DNA of 64,000 nucleotides from positions 62,001-126,000 of the forward strand of contig NZ_VTTM01000010.1 of NCBI RefSeq assembly GCF_008364795.1, given 5' to 3'. The notes beneath the pieces were generated by a model. It had not been told where the DNA came from, ran no database searches, and was given only the letters and a program-made list of their open reading frames with translations. This stretch comes from Azospirillum oryzae (GTDB lineage: Bacteria; Pseudomonadota; Alphaproteobacteria; Azospirillales; Azospirillaceae). Positions 35,877-46,052 of the stretch are shown piece after piece (position 1 is the stretch's first letter; every line of letters begins with the position of its first letter). The position numbers and the translations under genes are program-made.

Positions 35877-36347
35877 CTATGCCCCATCGAGATCGCGGCG
35901 CAGGACAAGTGCCGCGACCCGGCCGTCGACACGCTTGTAGTATCCGGGGCGGCGCCCGACGGAAAAAAAGCCGCTGGCCTTGTATAGACTCGATGCCTCC
36001 GGATTATCCTCGGCGACTTCAAGAAACAGCGCAGTCGCACCCAGGTTCTGCGATCCGGTGACGGCAGCCTCCACCAGCAGGCGGCCGATGCCGCCGCGGC
36101 GCGCCTGTGGCAGCACGCCGATCGCCAGGATCTCGGCGTCCTCCGCCGCGACGCGGGCCATGACGAAGCCGAGCGGCTGCTCCTGCGCATCGAGCGCGAT
36201 GACGGCGAAGCCGGCCGGCGGCGTGGTCAGTGTTGCCACCGACCCCTCGTCCCACGGATCGTCGGGGAAGCAGGCCTGCTGCAGGGCCGCGACCACCCCG
36301 GCTTCCAGTGGGCCGGCAGGGTGGAGGCGGACGGAGGGCGCGGTCAT
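35877..36347 (-). CDS. rimI: Ribosomal protein S18 alanine N-acetyltransferase
   Basis: 156-residue GNAT enzyme. Acetyl-CoA-binding motif A is ILAIGVLPQARRGGIGRLLVEAA, followed by LEVAEDNPEASSLYKASGF and GRRPGYYKRVDG, all typical of RimI. Upstream tsaB overlaps it by four bases (ATGA), the widespread tsaB-rimI arrangement, which supports this assignment over other GNAT enzymes. Start 36347 follows the tsaB coding end. Confidence 0.92.
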   Translation of the reverse strand: MTAPSVRLHPAGPLEAGVVAALQQACFPDDPWDEGSVATLTTPPAGFAVIALDAQEQPLGFVMARVAAEDAEILAIGVLPQARRGGIGRLLVEAAVTGSQNLGATALFLEVAEDNPEASSLYKASGFFSVGRRPGYYKRVDGRVAALVLRRDLDGA

Positions 36348-37078
36348 GACGCCGCTCCCGGTTCCGGCTTGGAGGCGGGCTTGCGGGCCGCAGCCTTCGG
36401 CAGGGTGACGTCGGGCGGGCGGAGATAGAAGGGCTCGACCGGCAGGCCGGTGGGGCGGGCCGCCCCCAGCGCCGCGACCACCGCGGCGTCCGGCAGCCCG
36501 TCGCCGGACGCCCGGACGACGTCGGCCCGGCTGCCCAGCAGCGGGAGCAGCGCCGCCGCCGCGTCGCCGGCCAACAGCAGCGGACCGGACGGGCACAGTG
36601 CGTCGAGCCAGCCGGCGATCGCCGTCGGGTCGGGCATCGCCGGCTCGCCCACGGGGGTCAGCGTCGCGTCATACAACTGCAGGAAGGGCTCGGCACGCCG
36701 ACTGTCGACGGCGACCAGCATCGACCGTCCGGCACGTTCGGCCGCCGGCACGCCATGGGCGATGGCGTCGAAGCTGGTGATGCCGACCACCGGCAGATCC
36801 TGGGCGACGGCGATGCCGCGCGCGGCGGCCAGCGCGATGCGCAGCCCGGTGAAGGCGCCCGGCCCGACGGTCACGGCGATGCGGTCGAGGTGGGCGAAGC
36901 CGACACCGGCCTCGGCCATCACCTCCTGCGCCAGCGGCACCAGCACTTCGGCCTGACCGCGCGACATCGGCGGGCTGCGCCGAACGGTCACGCGCGCGCC
37001 GCCGGCCTGATCGGCCGTTCCCTCCCACACCGCCGCCGAACAGCCGGACGTGGCCGTATCCAAACCCAGAACCTTCAT
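36344..37078 (-). CDS. tsaB: tRNA threonylcarbamoyladenosine synthesis protein TsaB
   Basis: 244 residues, ASKHA-fold partner of TsaD needed to make t6A37 in ANN-decoding tRNAs. MKVLGLDTATSGCSAAVW is the N-terminal signature; VTVGPGAFTGLRIALAAARGIA and FDAIAH follow. The C-terminal part is more variable (PFYLRPPDVTLPKAA). It lacks the metal-binding HxxxH of TsaD, as expected for TsaB. It is the first gene of the rimI pair. Confidence 0.95.
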   Translation of the reverse strand: MKVLGLDTATSGCSAAVWEGTADQAGGARVTVRRSPPMSRGQAEVLVPLAQEVMAEAGVGFAHLDRIAVTVGPGAFTGLRIALAAARGIAVAQDLPVVGITSFDAIAHGVPAAERAGRSMLVAVDSRRAEPFLQLYDATLTPVGEPAMPDPTAIAGWLDALCPSGPLLLAGDAAAALLPLLGSRADVVRASGDGLPDAAVVAALGAARPTGLPVEPFYLRPPDVTLPKAAARKPASKPEPGAAS

Positions 37079-37277
37079 CGCTCCGCCTTCCTGACCGCCG
37101 CGTCGCGCGGACGGCCGATGTGTAATACGCAGGCACGCCTTCCCCGGATTGCCATACCGGGGCCGTTCGATCGGGAAAGATCACCTCGGGCATGGCAGAC
37201 CCGTGACCATGGCAGATGGCGCCGCGGCCATGCTAGAGGACGATCGTTTTCCTCATACGCCCACGGTTGTCCATTCC

Positions 37278-37826
37278 ATGCTGACCGAGATCGCGCCTCC
37301 GGCCTTCGACATCGACCTGGAGCTTCTCTACGCCACCGCCGACAACCTGTCCGGCGTGCCGATCTACCGCTCGGCGGTGTGCCTGCTGCATCCGGATGCG
37401 GCCCGCCGGCTCGGCGACGCCATCCGGCTGGCCCGCGGCATCGGCTGCCGCCTGCGGATTTACGATGCCTTCCGCCCGGCGGAGGCGCAATGGAAGCTGT
37501 GGCACGCCTTTTCCGACCCCGTCTACATCGCCGACCCGCGTCTGGGCTCCAACCACACCCGCGGCGTGGCGGTCGACCTGACACTGGTGGATGGCGCCGG
37601 CTCGGCCCTGGACATGGGCACCGGCTTCGACGCGATGACCGAGCGGTCGCACCATGGCCGCAGCGACCTGACCGCCGAACAGCAGCGCAACCGCGCCCTG
37701 CTGCTGGGCGTGATGGTCGGCGCCGGGTGGGAGCATTACCCGTCTGAATGGTGGCACTATCAGCTTCCGGAGGCAGAGCGCTACCCGCTGCTGACCGACG
37801 CGGCGGCCGGCGGCCGGCTGATGTAA
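37278..37826 (+). CDS. D-alanyl-D-alanine dipeptidase (VanX/DdpX family)
   Basis: 182 residues from ATG 37278. Zinc ligands His93 and Asp100 (SNHTRGVAVDLTL) and His160 (EWWHY), catalytic Glu157 and Arg66 (YDAFRP) match VanX; ERSHH near 122-126 is also typical. Such enzymes hydrolyse D-Ala-D-Ala, either for recycling or nutrition (DdpX) or for vancomycin resistance; no vanHA genes are here, so resistance is unlikely. ATG 37209 and 37230 are alternatives; no start has a strong ribosome site. No signal peptide, so cytoplasmic. Confidence 0.85.
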   Translation: MLTEIAPPAFDIDLELLYATADNLSGVPIYRSAVCLLHPDAARRLGDAIRLARGIGCRLRIYDAFRPAEAQWKLWHAFSDPVYIADPRLGSNHTRGVAVDLTLVDGAGSALDMGTGFDAMTERSHHGRSDLTAEQQRNRALLLGVMVGAGWEHYPSEWWHYQLPEAERYPLLTDAAAGGRLM

Positions 37827-38016
37827 GGAGGGCCGGTGCAAGGATGGGGTCGGCCGCAGACGGACAGACGGTGCCGGACAGACGGCGACGCCGGGCGCCG
37901 GACCCTCCATCCGGGTTTGTGCCGGGGCGGAGGTCTTCCATTGTTGCACGCGCGCACCGCATCGCTGCTGTCCGTGGAAAAGGGGCGGACGGAGCTTGTT
38001 CGCATGGCGGGGACTG

Positions 38017-38031
38017 TGGCACATCCTTTGC
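38017..38031 (+). promoter_or_regulatory. Sigma-54-like promoter
   Basis: TGGCAC-ATCCT-TTGC matches the -24/-12 consensus (TGGCAC-N5-TTGC) exactly and would start transcription near 38043, about 33 bases before ATG 38076 of the deacetylase-like gene. No upstream activator site was identified, so this rests on the match alone. Confidence 0.45.
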
Positions 38032-38075
38032 GTCTGGGCGACGGTCGCCCCGATCAGCCTTTTCCGCAGGCCGCC

Positions 38076-39128
38076 ATGCCGTTCCGTCGTGCCGTCAGGG
38101 TACTCGCCGCCGCCGCGCTGTCCGTCTGGACCGCGTTCGTGCCGGTGTCCCGGCCCGCCGCCGCCGAATCCGCCTCTCCGCAGGGCGCCAGCGCGGTGGT
38201 TTTCGCCTATGACCGTTTCGGCGAGGACCAGAACCCCTCGATCAGCATCCGAATCGACCAGTTCGAAGCCCATCTCGACGAGCTGACCGACGGCGATTAC
38301 CACGTCCTGCCGCTGCCGAAGATCCTCGACGCCCTGCGCAACGGCAAGCCGCTGCCCGACCGCACGGTGGCGATCACCATCGACGAGGCCAGCCGCTCCG
38401 CCTTTACCGAGGCCTGGCCGCGGCTGAAGGCGGCGGGTCTGCCCTTCACCCTGTTCGTCGCCACCGACGCGGTGGACCGCGGCTCCCCCACCCACATGAC
38501 TTGGGCCGAAATCCGCCAGCTGGCGGCGGCGGGGGTCACCATCGGGGCGCTTGGCACCTCGACCCAGTCGATGCTGTCGCGCAGCCCGGATCAGTTGGCG
38601 GCCGACCTGCGCCGGATGTCCGACCGTTTCCAGACCGAATTGGGCAAGCGCCCGGCGGTCTTCGCCTATCCGCAGGGGGAATATTCGCTGGCCGTGCGGC
38701 AACTGGTGGTCGACCAGGGCTTCACCGCCGCCTTCGGCCAGCAGTCGGGGGTCCTGCACCCGCAGGCCGATCCCTGGAGCCTGCCGCGCTTCGTCATGAA
38801 CGAGACCTACGGCAGCGCCGACCGCTTCGAACTGGCCGCCAACGCGCTGCCGCTGCCGGTGTCGGATCTGACTCCCGACGACCCGCTGGTCACCGTCAAT
38901 CCGCCGCCGCTGGGCTTCACCATCGCCGACGGGGTGGGCGACAGCTCCAAGCTGGCCTGCTTCGCCACCGGCCAGGGCCGCACCGCGCTGGAGCGCATCG
39001 CCGAGGATCGGGTGGAGGTCCGCATCAAGGATCCCTTCCCGCCGGGCCGCGCCCGCGTCAACTGCACCCTGCCGGCCACCGACGGCCGCTGGCGCTGGCT
39101 GGGCGTTCAGTTCCTGATCCCGGAGTAA
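38076..39128 (+). CDS. Exported polysaccharide-deacetylase-fold protein with degenerate active site
   Basis: 350 residues. A signal peptide covers about 1-30 (RAVRVLAAAALSVWTAFVP). The NodB/PgaB-like fold is recognised by VVFAYDRFGED, the FEAHLDEL segment, GLPFTLFVATDAV, MTWAEIRQL and VFAYPQGEYS. However the catalytic motif TFDDG reads TIDEAS and the metal His-x3-His motif is absent (IGALGTSTQSM), so deacetylase activity is doubtful. The start at 38076 gives the signal peptide and fits the sigma-54-like promoter; ATG 38004 is an alternative with GGAG upstream. Likely an envelope polysaccharide-binding or inactive relative. Confidence 0.82.
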   Translation: MPFRRAVRVLAAAALSVWTAFVPVSRPAAAESASPQGASAVVFAYDRFGEDQNPSISIRIDQFEAHLDELTDGDYHVLPLPKILDALRNGKPLPDRTVAITIDEASRSAFTEAWPRLKAAGLPFTLFVATDAVDRGSPTHMTWAEIRQLAAAGVTIGALGTSTQSMLSRSPDQLAADLRRMSDRFQTELGKRPAVFAYPQGEYSLAVRQLVVDQGFTAAFGQQSGVLHPQADPWSLPRFVMNETYGSADRFELAANALPLPVSDLTPDDPLVTVNPPPLGFTIADGVGDSSKLACFATGQGRTALERIAEDRVEVRIKDPFPPGRARVNCTLPATDGRWRWLGVQFLIPE

Positions 39129-39273
39129 TCCAGGGACAGGATGTCCCGGCGGCAATCCCGAACGGTTCGATCGGGCATTGGCGGGAAGACGGGCGCCGCC
39201 TATGGTGCCGGTCCCGGCGTGCCGTTGCGAGGCCCGCGAGATTTCTGAGAGTGGCGATTTTCGGGAGCGGGCG

Positions 39274-39792
39274 ATGGCTGACGAGACTTATTCGGGGAAT
39301 GGTCCGGGTTCCGACATCGGCTGGTCCGATACGGTGCGGTTCCGGCTGCCGGCCGGCTGGGCGGTCGATGTGGAAGAACATGAAGGGCAGCCGGTGGGCA
39401 CCTTCCGGCCGCCGCCGCCGGCCGCCGGCGTGCTTCGGCTGGTGACCGACCGGGTGGTGCCTCGACCGGATTCCGGCGGAACGGCAGCCACGCTGCAGGA
39501 GATGGCGTTGCGCTTCGTCCGGCCGCAAGACCCGCGGGCGGGCGACCGGACCGTGGAAAGCCGCGCCGACGGCGCCGTGATCGCCCAGGCGATGATGCGG
39601 ACGGAAGAGGAAGGCCGCGCCGAGACCCATTACCTGTGGCTGGTCGGCGCAGAACGCCCGGATGCGGCGGGGAGTGTGGCCGCGGTCGCGATGTTCAGCT
39701 TCGCGCTTCCCGACCTGATGGATGGCGACGAGTCCTGCGCCGAAATGCTGGGCCGGATCGACGACGCCATCCGCAACGCTGAGATACTGTAG
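39274..39792 (+). CDS. Conserved-type protein of unknown function
   Basis: 172 residues. Starts with MADETYSGNG and contains IGWSDTVRFRLPAGWAVDVEEHEG, GVLRLVTDRV and a C-terminal MLGRIDDAIRNAEIL helix. No signal peptide or membrane span. GGGAG precedes ATG 39274. The strand-rich first half looks like a small beta fold. No family assigned. Confidence 0.65.
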   Translation: MADETYSGNGPGSDIGWSDTVRFRLPAGWAVDVEEHEGQPVGTFRPPPPAAGVLRLVTDRVVPRPDSGGTAATLQEMALRFVRPQDPRAGDRTVESRADGAVIAQAMMRTEEEGRAETHYLWLVGAERPDAAGSVAAVAMFSFALPDLMDGDESCAEMLGRIDDAIRNAEIL

Positions 39793-39841
39793 AGCGGAAG
39801 GGCTTCCGCCTCGGTACGTCAAGGAAAGCCAGGGGTGCCGG

Positions 39842-40045
39842 TCAGCAGTGGCCCGCCCCGGTCGCCATCAGCGCCTTCAGACGGACGGCCTGGGGGTCGT
39901 GGGCGACGGCCGCCTCTTCCGCGGCGAGAGCGGCGAGGCTGATGAAGCGCGCCAGGTCATCGAGGTCGCAGCGCGTCGCGTCGCTCATCAGGCTGTCCAG
40001 GCAGGACTTGATGGCCAGGGCCACATCGCGTCGTTCGTCCATCAT
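39842..40045 (-). CDS. Small helical protein of unknown function
   Basis: 67 residues. The start has a good ribosome site (AAAGGGAA, six bases before the ATG) and the sequence is helical (RRDVALAIKSCLDSLMSDATRC, DLARFISLAALAAEEAA). No domain recognised. It is transcribed away from dnaK, so its promoter lies in the 634-base gap that also holds the CtrA-type site. Confidence 0.6.
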   Translation of the reverse strand: MMDERRDVALAIKSCLDSLMSDATRCDLDDLARFISLAALAAEEAAVAHDPQAVRLKALMATGAGHC

Positions 40046-40262
40046 CGCGCTTCCCTTTCACACCTGTATGACCAGCGTTGCATAGAACCGCATGCTCTGG
40101 TGGCGGCGACAGGGGAGTCGCTGGCCCAATCCCTTGCGGTGTCCCTTATGACACAAAGGAGATAGCATATTCCTTTCGGCTTTTCACTATTAGATTCTCC
40201 AGAACATGAATAATCACAGCAACCGCGAATTGATTGGAAGAGGCTCTGCACGCCATTGCTTG

Positions 40263-40278
40263 TTAATGAAAGGTTAAC
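40263..40278. promoter_or_regulatory. CtrA-type binding site
   Basis: TTAA-TGAAAGG-TTAAC matches the CtrA consensus TTAA-N7-TTAAC exactly. It lies in an AT-rich patch about 110 bases upstream of the RpoH-like dnaK promoter and about 220 bases upstream of the divergent 67-residue gene. Function inferred. Confidence 0.4.
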
Positions 40279-40371
40279 TGCATTGACTGGTTCACGATCG
40301 AAGCATTAATCACTTGTAACATCTGTGACGATTTGAATCAGAGAGGATGATTATCGGGATACTCGCCTTCG

Positions 40372-40399
40372 CTTGCTTGAATACGCTGGTATTCTATTG
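40372..40399 (+). promoter_or_regulatory. Possible heat-shock (RpoH) promoter of dnaK
   Basis: CTTG at 40372-40375 is followed 17 bases later by TCTATTG, near the alphaproteobacterial RpoH pattern CTTG-N17/18-CYTATNT. Its position upstream of dnaK is right, although the leader would be about 270 bases long. The -10 box matches imperfectly. Confidence 0.45.
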
Positions 40400-40679
40400 C
40401 AAAGAGCAGCGGGACGGCGGCGGCGTGGCGGAGGATGTCGCGGCAGCGTTTTTTCGCCGTATTTGCGGGTCGAAAGGCGCGCCACCCTGTTGCAGCCCGA
40501 AACGGCTCCGCCTATATCTCCGCCAGCACGGGCCGGACCCGGGGGCACTGCTCTCAAGCATCGTTCCCCGGGGACCAGACCCCCAAGCGCTCCACCGACG
40601 TTTCACCGACCCTATGGGGATCGCGGCGGTGCCGGACCAGACGGGCCGCCACGCATCTGCCGAACGAAAGAGGCTGAAC

Positions 40680-42596
<1,917 letters not shown>

Positions 42597-42642
42597 GGTT
42601 AGGCCAGCTTCTTTTTGATACGGACCTGACGCGAGCATCGAT

Positions 42643-42673
42643 GGCCCGCCGCCTTTTCCCGGCGGCGGGCCTT
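42643..42673 (+). terminator. Hairpin between dnaK and dnaJ
   Basis: GGCCCGCCGCC (42643-42653) pairs with GGCGGCGGGCC (42661-42671) around TTTTCCC; only TT follows. Such an intergenic stem commonly reduces read-through so that dnaJ is made at a lower level than dnaK. Confidence 0.65.
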
Positions 42674-42746
42674 CGGTATGCTGGGGTCAGGCTCCGACGC
42701 GACGCGGACAGTTTGGACCAGAACGACTCAAAGGCGGTCGGCCCCC

Positions 42747-43898
42747 ATGGCGAAACAGGATTATTACGAGCTGCTCGGTGTGGCGAAGAACGCCAGCGCG
42801 GATGAGCTGAAAAAGGCTTATCGCAAGATGGCGATGCAGTACCACCCGGACCGCAACCAGGGTGACAAGGACGCCGAGCAGAAGTTCAAGGAAATCAGCG
42901 AAGCGTACGACGTCCTGAAGGACGATCAGAAGCGCGCGGCCTACGACCGGTTCGGCCACGCCGCCTTCGAGGGTGGCCGTGGTCCGGGGGCGGGCGCCGG
43001 CGCCGGCGGCTTCAACTTCGACTTCGGCGGCGGCGGCGGCTTCGCCGACATCTTCGACGAGATGTTCGGCGAGTTCATGGGCGGGCGCCGCGGCGGCGGC
43101 GGTGCGTCCGGCCGCGGCCAGGACCTGCGCTACAATCTGGAGATCGGGCTGGAGGAGGCCTTCAAGGGCACCCAGACCACCATCCGCGTGCCCACCACCG
43201 TGCAGTGCGACAGCTGCAACGGTTCCGGCGCGGCGGCGGGGACCCAGCCGATCACCTGCCCGACCTGCCAGGGTCACGGCAAGGTGCGGGCGCAGCAGGG
43301 CTTCTTCACCATCGAGCGGACCTGCCCCGGCTGCCACGGCGCCGGCAAGGTCATCAAGGACGCCTGCAAGAACTGCGGCGGCTCCGGCCGTCTGCGCAAG
43401 GAAAAGACCCTGCAGGTCAACATCCCGGCCGGTGTCGAGGACGGCACCCGCATCCGTCTGGCGGGCGAGGGCGAGGCGGGGCTGCGCGGGGCGCCGGCCG
43501 GCGACCTCTATATCTTCCTGGCGCTGGCGCCGCACCCGATCTTCCAGCGCGACGGCGCCAACATCCACTGCCGGGTGCCGATCCCGATGACCACGGCGGC
43601 GCTCGGCGGTTCGGTGGAGGTGCCGACCATCGACGGAAGCCGCACCAAGGTGACGGTCCCGCCGGGCACCCAGTCCGGACACCAGTTCCGCATCAAGGGC
43701 AAGGGCATGTCGGTGCTGCGCAGCGCCCAGCGCGGCGACATGTACATCCAGGCGGTGGTCGAGACCCCGGTGAACCTGACCAAGCGCCAGCAGGAACTGC
43801 TGCGCGAGTTCGAGGGCGCCGCCAAGGAAGGGTCGAACCCGCAATCGGAGGGCTTCTTCGCCAAGGTGAAGGAGCTTTGGGAAGACCTGAAGGATTGA
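42747..43898 (+). CDS. dnaJ: Hsp40 co-chaperone DnaJ
   Basis: 383 residues. J domain at 1-75 with the HPD motif (YHPDRNQ), Gly/Phe-rich linker (about 76-125), then four CxxCxGxG zinc-finger repeats (CDSCNGSG, CPTCQGHG, CPGCHGAG, CKNCGGSG) at about 150-220, and the C-terminal substrate-binding region. Stimulates DnaK ATPase. ATG 42747 is the family start. A strong terminator follows the stop. Confidence 0.98.
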   Translation: MAKQDYYELLGVAKNASADELKKAYRKMAMQYHPDRNQGDKDAEQKFKEISEAYDVLKDDQKRAAYDRFGHAAFEGGRGPGAGAGAGGFNFDFGGGGGFADIFDEMFGEFMGGRRGGGGASGRGQDLRYNLEIGLEEAFKGTQTTIRVPTTVQCDSCNGSGAAAGTQPITCPTCQGHGKVRAQQGFFTIERTCPGCHGAGKVIKDACKNCGGSGRLRKEKTLQVNIPAGVEDGTRIRLAGEGEAGLRGAPAGDLYIFLALAPHPIFQRDGANIHCRVPIPMTTAALGGSVEVPTIDGSRTKVTVPPGTQSGHQFRIKGKGMSVLRSAQRGDMYIQAVVETPVNLTKRQQELLREFEGAAKEGSNPQSEGFFAKVKELWEDLKD

Positions 43899-43922
43899 TC
43901 CTTCGGCATTGCGAAAATTATC

Positions 43923-43962
43923 AACGGGCGGCGTGTCGGTGATGCGCCGCCCGTTACTTTTT
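43923..43962 (+). terminator. Intrinsic terminator of dnaKJ
   Basis: A perfect 11-bp stem AACGGGCGGCG/CGCCGCCCGTT (43923-43933, 43945-43955) followed by ACTTTTT, 25 bases after the dnaJ stop. Confidence 0.9.
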
Positions 43963-44112
43963 GTCGCATGCCGGGATCTTTCCGTGTTTTCCGGCGGCTT
44001 ATGAGCCGTTTCGGCGCGAAAGCCGTTGAAGGGGACGTCATGCCCGTGTAATCACCCAGCATGGCTAATCCATTGGCGACATGTCCGGCCGGTGCCGGGG
44101 GCAGGCTGCCTG

Positions 44113-45300
44113 ATGCGGGTTGACAGGCTTCTTGCCGCCCTGTTCGGTGCCTTCGTCCGCGGCGACGAACTGCCCGACCTGATCCGGCCGGCCGCGCACA
44201 CGCCGATCCTGCAGCGCCGCCGCGCCGCGATGATCCAGTCGCGCGTGCGCATGGTGTCGCTGATCTTCGGCGTGCTGACGCCGCTGTGGATCGCCATCGA
44301 CGTCACCGTCTTCGAATGGAAGCTGGCGGTCTGGCTGATCGTGCTGCGTCTGAGCGCCAGCGCCGCCTTCCTGGCGCTCGCCTTCGACCGCCGGTCCTGC
44401 GAGGACATGACCTGCGCCTGGTGGCGGCTGACCGCCCTGCTGGCGATCCCGACGCTGTTCTTCGCCATCTCGCACCCGCTGCTCTACAACCAGGGTGTCG
44501 ACGACCTGCGCATCGCCGTCAGCGCCGGCTATGGCTATCTGCCCTTCGTCATGGTGGCGGGGCTCAGCGTCTTTCCGCTGACCGCGCTGGAAGGGGCGCT
44601 GTTCGCCGCCCCGATGCTGGGCGCCCATCTGGCCGCCGGCTTCTACGGCTCGCTGGTGATGCCGTTTCCCTCCTACATCAGCGCGCTGTGGCTGCTGGCG
44701 TTGATTGCGGTGGTGGCGACGCTGGCGGCGATCAGCCAGCTGCATTTCATGATCGCGCTGCTGGAACAGGCGGCGCACGACGCGCTGACCGGCGCCTTCT
44801 CCCGCCGCATCGGCGAGGAGTTGCTGAAACTCCAGGTCGCCCACGCCGAACGTGCGGCGCAGCCGCTGTCGGCGATCTTCGTCGACCTGGACGACTTCAA
44901 GGCGGTCAACGACCGCTATGGCCATGAGGAGGGCGACCGCGTCCTGCGCCACGCCGCCAACACCATCCGCAGCCTGCTGCGCCAGTCCGACGCGCTGGTG
45001 CGCTGGGGCGGGGAGGAGTTCCTGGTCGTCATGCCCGACACGCCGGTGGAGGGCGCGATGATCGCGGTGGAGCGCATGCGCCGGGCCGGCTTCGGCAAGC
45101 GGCCGGACGGCAGCCTTCAGACCGCCAGCATCGGCATCGCCGAACAGACGGCCGACCGCCCCGCCGACTGGGAATCCCTGGTCGAACTGGCCGACCAGCG
45201 CATGTACCGCGCCAAGCAGGACGGCAAGGATCGGGTGGTGGGGACAGGCGGCGGCAACGGACCCGCCGAGGCTCAGCCCTGGGACGGCATCGTCGCCTAA
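44113..45300 (+). CDS. Membrane diguanylate cyclase (GGDEF)
   Basis: 395 residues. About six membrane helices occupy residues 40-210, with little periplasmic loop. The GGDEF domain (about 220-385) carries the active-site GGEEF at 299-303 and an intact feedback I-site R290-x2-D293, five residues ahead, so it should make c-di-GMP and be product-inhibited. FVDLDDFKAVNDRYGHEEGD and SIGIAE are typical. The input signal is unknown. It is transcribed with no close neighbours; start 44113 fits the membrane topology. Confidence 0.93.
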   Translation: MRVDRLLAALFGAFVRGDELPDLIRPAAHTPILQRRRAAMIQSRVRMVSLIFGVLTPLWIAIDVTVFEWKLAVWLIVLRLSASAAFLALAFDRRSCEDMTCAWWRLTALLAIPTLFFAISHPLLYNQGVDDLRIAVSAGYGYLPFVMVAGLSVFPLTALEGALFAAPMLGAHLAAGFYGSLVMPFPSYISALWLLALIAVVATLAAISQLHFMIALLEQAAHDALTGAFSRRIGEELLKLQVAHAERAAQPLSAIFVDLDDFKAVNDRYGHEEGDRVLRHAANTIRSLLRQSDALVRWGGEEFLVVMPDTPVEGAMIAVERMRRAGFGKRPDGSLQTASIGIAEQTADRPADWESLVELADQRMYRAKQDGKDRVVGTGGGNGPAEAQPWDGIVA

Positions 45301-45842
45301 GCACCATTTTCCAGCGGATACTCCCGCAGGGCTTCATAGACGGCACCGCCGTTGCCGAGATGGCTGCGGTAGAGCGTAACGTGATCGACCGGCATCGGCC
45401 CGGCGCGGAACAGGCCGCGGTCGGACAGGAAGCGGCCGATGCGGTCGGCCGGCGCGTCCTTCAGGCGGGCGAGCGTGATGTGGGGGGAGAATTTCCGCTC
45501 CTCCGCCGGCAGGCCGCAACGGACGAGAGCCGATTCGACCTTGGCCTGGAGATGGGCCAGCGCCTCGTTGCGCTCCACCCCGGCCCACAGCACCCGCGCC
45601 CGGCGGCCGCTGCCGAACATGCCGACGCCGTCGAACGTGAGCGTGAAGGCCGGCGCCCGGATCTCCGCCAGCGCGGCGTCGATGTCCATCGCCTGATCCT
45701 CCGGCACCTCGCCGATGAAGCGCAGGGTCAGGTGCATGCTCTCAAGCCCGGTCCAGCGCGCGCCGGGCACCCCGCCGGCCAGACCGGCCAGCCGTTGGCG
45801 AACCTCGTCCGTCAGATCGAGGGCGACGAACAGGCGGAGCAT
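45297..45842 (-). CDS. thpR: RNA 2',3'-cyclic phosphodiesterase (LigT/ThpR)
   Basis: 181 residues. Two HxTx motifs of the 2H phosphoesterase fold are present: HLTL at 37-40 and HITL at 121-124. The MLRLFVALDL start and VDHVTLYRSHLG end are typical. It hydrolyses 2',3'-cyclic phosphates at RNA ends, and can join tRNA halves in vitro; the biological role is unclear. Convergent with the diguanylate cyclase gene, the stops overlapping by four bases. Confidence 0.93.
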   Translation of the reverse strand: MLRLFVALDLTDEVRQRLAGLAGGVPGARWTGLESMHLTLRFIGEVPEDQAMDIDAALAEIRAPAFTLTFDGVGMFGSGRRARVLWAGVERNEALAHLQAKVESALVRCGLPAEERKFSPHITLARLKDAPADRIGRFLSDRGLFRAGPMPVDHVTLYRSHLGNGGAVYEALREYPLENGA

Positions 45843-45870
45843 GGGGCACCTCCATCTATCGGCGGCGTTA

Positions 45871-46036
45871 GACCCCCACCTAACCTCCCCCGCTCTCGGC
45901 GGACCTACGGTCCGCCTGCCGCGTCAGCACAAAGCATAGCTTTGTGCGAGAGCTGGGCGGGGGAGGGACTGCCGCTGAACGTCGACAAAGGTCCATTTCC
46001 CTCCCCTGCGAAGCGGGGGAGGGTCAGGGTGGGGGC
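45871..46036. repeat. Folded intergenic repeat element
   Basis: About 165 bases between thpR and the aldo/keto reductase gene. The ends are imperfect inverted repeats (CCCCCACCTAACCTCCCCC near 45872 and the reverse at 46015-46035). Inside, CCTCCCCCGCTCTC pairs with GAGAGC..GGCGGGGGAGG (45948-45965), enclosing two hairpins: GGCGGACC/GGTCCGCC (45898-45916) and GCACAAAGC/GCTTTGTGC (45927-45947). A further stem CCCTCCCC/GGGGGAGGG follows near 45999-46023. This nested design is typical of non-coding dispersed repeats; whether it is multi-copy needs the genome. Confidence 0.7.
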
Positions 46037-46052
46037 AATAGCGGCCGGCGCT

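Larger units (their letters stand above)
40046..40679. other. Divergent region and long dnaK leader
   Basis: 634 bases without a gene. The left half (about 40140-40420) is strikingly AT-rich. It contains a CtrA-type site (40263-40278) and an RpoH-like promoter (40372-40399). From there to the dnaK ATG lies a leader of about 275 bases, GC-rich. An in-frame extension of dnaK upstream exists but is not coding by composition. Confidence 0.6.
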
